Positions 62,946-64,000 of a DNA stretch of 64,000 bases are shown here, piece by piece. The DNA comes from Lineus longissimus (lineage: Eukaryota; Nemertea; Pilidiophora; Heteronemertea; Lineidae). A model generated the notes under the pieces. The model had not been told where the DNA came from. It worked only from the letters and a program-made list of their open reading frames with translations, and made no database searches. The stretch spans positions 11,534,001 through 11,598,000 of the forward strand of contig NC_088314.1 of assembly GCF_910592395.1 (NCBI RefSeq), in the 5' to 3' direction. Within the stretch, counting starts at the first letter, position 1, and every line of letters begins with the position of its first letter. Position numbers and translations under genes: made by a program.

Positions 62946-64000
62946 TTGTCGACATGTTCATTCTTTGTGGTTTTTTTATATATATGTAAATTTATAGCAT
63001 TATACCCGTGGCGCAGGCAGGTTCAAATGGGCTATATCTTGAATAGATTGAATTGCAATGAAAATCTAATGCATTATCAAAGGAGCAATATTGAAGAGGC
63101 AAATTAAACAAACCATTTGTTCACAAACTCGGACCTAGCTGTGGCGTGCTGTATGTGTGCATAAAAAGTGTATCAATTGGTCCGATAGAGATGATGAGGC
63201 AATGTCAATATGCCTCGTTCCTTAGTCAGCAATATGCCCCTTTTTATACGGAGAAGAAGGAGAACTCAGATAGGCCTTCACATGTCGGCTTCCAAATGTC
63301 TCGGGCAAGGCACTTCGTCGACAGGCAAGCTAGAAGTTCAGCATCGTGAGCAGCTCCTTGATAAGGCCATGTCAGGTTCAGCGTGCCTCTTCAGATACAT
63401 CAAGTATTGAAAGCTGTGGTGAGCACATAAACAGACCATGGTCACCTTCATTTGAAAATTCCTTCATAATCAAGGGCTAGCTCTGACTAAAACAGCATCC
63501 ATAAACAATAGACCACCAATTTGACCCCAGCTCCTAACTGCGGGAAAACTCAAGTCCAGCAACCAAAGTACCAAAAATACATTTTTGTTTACATTTGAAC
63601 TGCACACATGCGTTTGTTTACAATTTCATTTCCCGCGAAATCGTGGATTGAGAATAACATTAACCTGGGTTCAGCAGGTCAGCAGGTATACCGGCTGTTC
63701 CAATCATCCCCCACAGCCAGCTATTCAAAAGGTAATGTTATTCACCCCAGAGGGAGTGCAGATAATTGATTAAGCCCCTGCATAATTTAACAGCAACAAG
63801 TGGTAAGGAGAATTGACAGTGTCCGATTAAAAATCCCTCATTACTGCTCCACTGAAGTAAATTTTTGAACAAAACCAAGACGTTGCATCAGGGTAAGGTG
63901 TCACCACAATTCATGCAAAATTTCAAGGCAATCCAACGCCTCTAAGTGTGACTTTATTCGTCCCCCTTCCAGTATTATTATATAGATTAATCAATCTTAT
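62946..64000. other. Unassigned right end of the window
   Basis: Short frames only. No repeat or RNA gene recognised. Confidence 0.4.

Overview
The window looks like one strand of a repeat-rich invertebrate animal genome, probably marine. It has a spliced gene exon, and almost everything else is transposable elements of animal type: a Maverick/Polinton, Helitron/Helentron relatives, Tc1 and pogo elements, a YR retrotransposon, a LINE, foldback elements and satellites. I cannot name the species or phylum from sequence alone.

Layout. 1-700: a large imperfect inverted repeat. 711-3938: a terminal exon encoding a DDE_Tnp_4-like transposase core joined to a compact ubiquitin-specific protease (USP) domain, with the catalytic residues of both visible. 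3939-8068: intergenic DNA with small repeats. 8075-26542: a complete 18,468-bp Maverick/Polinton with a 6-bp target duplication (TACATA) and 627-bp terminal inverted repeats. It carries capsid genes (MCP, minor capsid), a packaging ATPase, an integrase, a protein-primed DNA polymerase B, a zinc-ribbon protein and several small membrane proteins. The polymerase gene is broken by two frameshifts and a 943-bp DNA transposon with a 9-bp target duplication. A second element (842 bp) sits upstream of it. The other genes look open.

26549-64000: accessory DNA. Two repeat families have the architecture of Helentron (Helitron2) non-autonomous elements. A truncated second copy of the polymerase-disrupting transposon lies at 29083-29773. 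The region also has a LINE reverse transcriptase remnant (35341-36020), a Tc1/mariner element (36684-38565), Helitron helicase remnants (41480-42690 and 62336-62945), a pogo-like element with intact ends (43893-46536), a 16-bp minisatellite, two foldback elements built from 21-bp and 68-bp tandem repeats (47024-47876 and 53540-54745), an 88-bp satellite (47880-49460), a TCGAT-rich tract (52500-53480) and a YR-type retrotransposon with a gag zinc knuckle (57468-59830).

How the parts work together. In the Polinton, most genes have an (A/T)AATAAA motif touching or just upstream of the ATG, and many transcription units end in or near a perfect or near-perfect hairpin. With the element-encoded zinc ribbon, this resembles the self-contained transcription signals of large cytoplasmic DNA viruses. 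That signal set and the transposase-USP fusion are the two observations I consider most worth following.
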